From CAYUVH01 sp964448135 (GTDB lineage Bacteria > Verrucomicrobiota > Verrucomicrobiia > Limisphaerales > UBA8199), in assembly GCA_964448135.1 (NCBI GenBank), contig CAYUVH010000034.1, forward strand, positions 1-64,000: a stretch of DNA of 64,000 nt. Reading direction: 5' to 3'. Of this stretch, positions 61,977-64,000 are shown piece by piece. The notes under the pieces are model-generated. The model was not told where the DNA came from. It ran no database searches and was given only the letters and a program-made list of their open reading frames with translations. Within the stretch, counting starts at the first letter, position 1; the number at the start of each line of letters is the position of its first letter. The translations under genes were made by a program, and so were the position numbers.

Positions 61977-62705
61977 TCAGTGGGGCGCCTTGGTCTCGTT
62001 TCGCAGCTTGGATCTTATCTCCATGAGGATGTCGCAATAATGCCAGGCCGCCGCGGCGTCGGCTTCCTGATGATGATCCGGACGCAACACCAGATCACCC
62101 GTCGCCAGTAGCACCTCCCGGACATTCTGATTCTGCCGGACCTTTGCCCACATGGCTTCGACAATAATTCGATAATGCTCGCCCGGGGTCCGGGGCTTGT
62201 ATTCCATCTGCTTTCCTTCAAACGTCACCCAGGTGATCCCCATGGCCTTCATGTTATTCTCGCCCGCCGTGCCGGCGCGCTTGGCGTCAAAAGCCGTCAT
62301 CGCCGCGACTTCGTCCCGCGTGTGCTCCCATTTCAAACCGGGATATTTCGCGCGCGGATCATCCGGCCCTTCCGGATACTTCATCATTTGCCAGAACCCC
62401 TCGACGCTCGCGTAGCGTTTGCCGCGATAAGTAAAAGGCGTGGCCGCAAAATTGGACAGCAACCCCAACTCATTCCGCTTCGAAACGATCACCTCGCCCG
62501 GCCCGGCTTCCTGCGGCAAAATCTCCCAGCCCGGAGCGCCCGCCTTCGGCACCGGCGCCCACCAGTTCGTTGGATAATGATACGTCGCTGCATTCTTTTG
62601 CCGAATCGCGGGACGTGAAGAATGGCAACCCGACACACACAGTGAGCAGGCCGCCAGCGAGAGCAGCATTGCCAGGCCGCGATACAGACCGTTTTTGCGG
62701 GTCAT
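61977..62705 (-). CDS. NADAR-domain lipoprotein
   Basis: 242-residue protein combining a lipoprotein signal with a NADAR domain. The N-terminus LYRGLAMLLSLAACSLCVSG then C is a lipobox, giving lipidation at about Cys27. The rest matches NADAR/YbiA (DUF1768): LGLLSNFAATPFTYRGKRYA, SVEGFWQMMKYPEGPDDPRA and the closing VLLATGDLVLRPDHHQEADA. NADAR proteins are normally cytosolic hydrolases or glycosidases acting on ADP-ribose-type or riboflavin-related intermediates. Export as a lipoprotein is odd and would require a different substrate. Recognition of the domain is strong; role unknown. Confidence 0.85.
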   Translation of the reverse strand: MTRKNGLYRGLAMLLSLAACSLCVSGCHSSRPAIRQKNAATYHYPTNWWAPVPKAGAPGWEILPQEAGPGEVIVSKRNELGLLSNFAATPFTYRGKRYASVEGFWQMMKYPEGPDDPRAKYPGLKWEHTRDEVAAMTAFDAKRAGTAGENNMKAMGITWVTFEGKQMEYKPRTPGEHYRIIVEAMWAKVRQNQNVREVLLATGDLVLRPDHHQEADAAAAWHYCDILMEIRSKLRNETKAPH

Positions 62706-62975
62706 CCCGCACGATTCGCAGATTCATTTGAACCTGACAAGCCAGTTCGCGGGGAGGCGCAGGGTTGACGCATACCCGGGTCGCGGAAGCCCATTTCAAT
62801 CGGACCGCGGCTGTGGCGAAGCCCAGCCGCAGCGCTCGCAAATGCGATTCCCACCTCCAGATCAATTCAAACGCGCTTAACAAATCGTTCCCACCACGGC
62901 TGAACAAACCAGGCCCCTGCCTTCACCCCAAAGTTTGAACTTTGATCTTCGCCCTCCGGTCCATAATCATGAGGC

Positions 62976-63761
62976 ATGTTCCGACCGTGCATAGATCTGC
63001 ATGATGGCCGGGTAAAACAGATCGTCGGTGGCACGCTCGGGGCGGAGCCGGGGGAGCTGCGGACGAATTTTGTTTCCGACCGGCCCGCCGCCTGGTTCGC
63101 CGGATTATATCGGCGCGACCAACTCCAAGGCGGCCACGTCATCATGCTCGGCCCCGGCAACGACGCCGAGGCCCGCGCCGCTCTCCAAGCCTGGCCCGGC
63201 GGACTCCAAATCGGCGGCGGCATCAACGCCGACAACGCCTCCGCTTGGCTCGAAGCGGGCGCCTCGCACGTCATCGTCACCTCCTGGGTGTTCTACCAGG
63301 GCCGCCTCGACTACGATCGCCTCTCCAAATTGGTTTCCACCATCGGCCGCGAACGCCTCGTCCTCGATCTGAGTTGCCGCGTCCGGGATGGCGAATATTT
63401 CGTCGTCACCGACCGCTGGAAAAACTTCACCGACCTCAAGGTCACACCCGCCACGCTCCAGGAACTTTCCGCGCATTGCGCGGAGTTTTTGGTTCACGCC
63501 GTGGATGTGGAAGGGCTCTGCCGCGGCATTGACCGCGAACTGGTCTCCCGGCTCGCCGCCGGCTCTCCCCTGCCCGCCACCTACGCCGGCGGCGCCCGGT
63601 CGTTGGAGGATCTGGCCGCCGTCACGGACCTCAGCGCCGGACGCGTGCATCTGACCATCGGCTCGGCCCTCGACATCTTCGGCGGCACCGGCGTGCGCTA
63701 CGAGGAGGCCGTGGCGTTCAATCGCAGTCAGGCCCCCACTGCCTCCCGAAAGGCGCCATGA
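62976..63761 (+). CDS. hisA: Eukaryote-type HisA isomerase
   Basis: 261-residue TIM-barrel phosphoribosylformimino-5-aminoimidazole carboxamide ribotide isomerase. FRPCIDLHDGRVKQIVGGTL at the N-terminus, then QIGGGINADNASAWLEAGAS, VLDLSCRVRDGEYFVVTDRW and FLVHAVDVEGLCRGIDREL. This matches the eukaryotic HIS6-type branch rather than the common bacterial HisA. Fourth-step enzyme of histidine synthesis. Its stop overlaps the start of the downstream DUF2062 gene by 4 bp. Confidence 0.93.
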   Translation: MFRPCIDLHDGRVKQIVGGTLGAEPGELRTNFVSDRPAAWFAGLYRRDQLQGGHVIMLGPGNDAEARAALQAWPGGLQIGGGINADNASAWLEAGASHVIVTSWVFYQGRLDYDRLSKLVSTIGRERLVLDLSCRVRDGEYFVVTDRWKNFTDLKVTPATLQELSAHCAEFLVHAVDVEGLCRGIDRELVSRLAAGSPLPATYAGGARSLEDLAAVTDLSAGRVHLTIGSALDIFGGTGVRYEEAVAFNRSQAPTASRKAP

Positions 63762-64000
63762 AATTCAACCCGCGGCGCTGGATTCACGAGCACTCGCTGA
63801 AGCTCCTGGCGATTCGCGACACACCGGAAGCCATCGCGGGCGGCGTTGCCATCGGGGTCTTTTTTGCGTTCGCGCCGATCTTTGGCTTGAAAACGGTGCT
63901 CACCATTTTCTTCGCCTGGGTTACCCGCTCGAACATCATCGCCGCCGTGCTGGCCGTCACGGCGCACGATCTCATCCTGCCGCTCATGCCGGTGATTTAT
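63758..64000 (+). CDS. DUF2062 protein, 3' end beyond window
   Basis: Starts at ATG 63758, overlapping the hisA stop (ATGA). The first 81 codons read a cytoplasmic N-terminus (MKFNPRRWIHEHSLKLLAIR), a DUF2062 entry (TPEAIAGGVAIGVFFAFAPI) and hydrophobic helices. It is cut by the window edge. It probably encodes a two-helix membrane protein; function unknown. Confidence 0.85.
   Translation, partial: MKFNPRRWIHEHSLKLLAIRDTPEAIAGGVAIGVFFAFAPIFGLKTVLTIFFAWVTRSNIIAAVLAVTAHDLILPLMPVIY

Overview
The window looks like chromosome of a Verrucomicrobiota bacterium, probably a soil or freshwater relative of the Limisphaerales/Pedosphaera group. This is inferred from gene content: Tat-exported Gfo/Idh/MocA, DUF362 and DegT-like proteins, a PEP-CTERM protein, a giant three-module beta-helix protein, a GH57/DUF4912 pair, an exported DUF255 protein, and dispersed intergenic repeats of a kind I associate with this phylum. 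GC is high throughout. No rRNA, tRNA or CRISPR array was seen.

Region 1 (1-1246) is the 3' part of a DcaP-like porin. Region 2 (about 1262-8852) is the most interesting part: a chromosomal integron. A broken integron integrase (minus strand) lies next to an attI-like core site, followed by twelve plus-strand cassettes. Each cassette ends in an attC-like site with R''/L''/L'/R' architecture, and six of the twelve sites are exactly 93 bp. The cassettes carry small unrecognised proteins, several of them lipoproteins or membrane proteins, one ACP-like fold, one GspG-like domain and one cassette with no gene. The integrase keeps its N-terminal half and the first catalytic Arg. Its catalytic C-terminus has been replaced by the tail of an IS200/REP-type transposase, so the array is probably frozen unless served in trans.

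Region 3 (8853-37866) is mostly chromosomal housekeeping and exported proteins: a low-complexity repeat tract, pilC, a small Cys-containing exported protein, a large unrecognised 663-aa protein, a HAD-IIA phosphatase, DinG helicase, an exported Gfo/Idh/MocA oxidoreductase, a Zn-alcohol dehydrogenase, a DUF362 protein, a DUF255 thioredoxin-like protein, the 1357-aa beta-helix/PKD protein, a HAD-IIB phosphatase, a deletion-derived remnant, a TPR-like exported protein, a DegT-family protein, and a PEP-CTERM / redoxin / multicopper oxidase cluster.

Region 4 (38306-47913) is a compact lipid-assembly cluster: acyl carrier protein, HxxxD acyltransferase, FAD oxidoreductase, PaaK-like adenylating enzyme, GT2-DUF2062 fusion, a 1285-aa RND exporter + acyltransferase + methyltransferase fusion, and a convergent PlsC-type acyltransferase. 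Four of its junctions overlap or nearly touch, suggesting one operon. It resembles the tailoring and export half of aryl-polyene/flexirubin clusters but has no ketosynthase in the window.

Region 5 (47975-64000) holds small membrane proteins, an L-threonine aldolase family enzyme, an S10 carboxypeptidase, a LysM protein, GH57 glucan branching enzyme with DUF4912, a stand-alone receiver protein, a DUF5009-type membrane acyltransferase, PanB, RfaE1, ThiG, an unusual NADAR lipoprotein, a eukaryote-type HisA, and a DUF2062 gene cut off by the window end.
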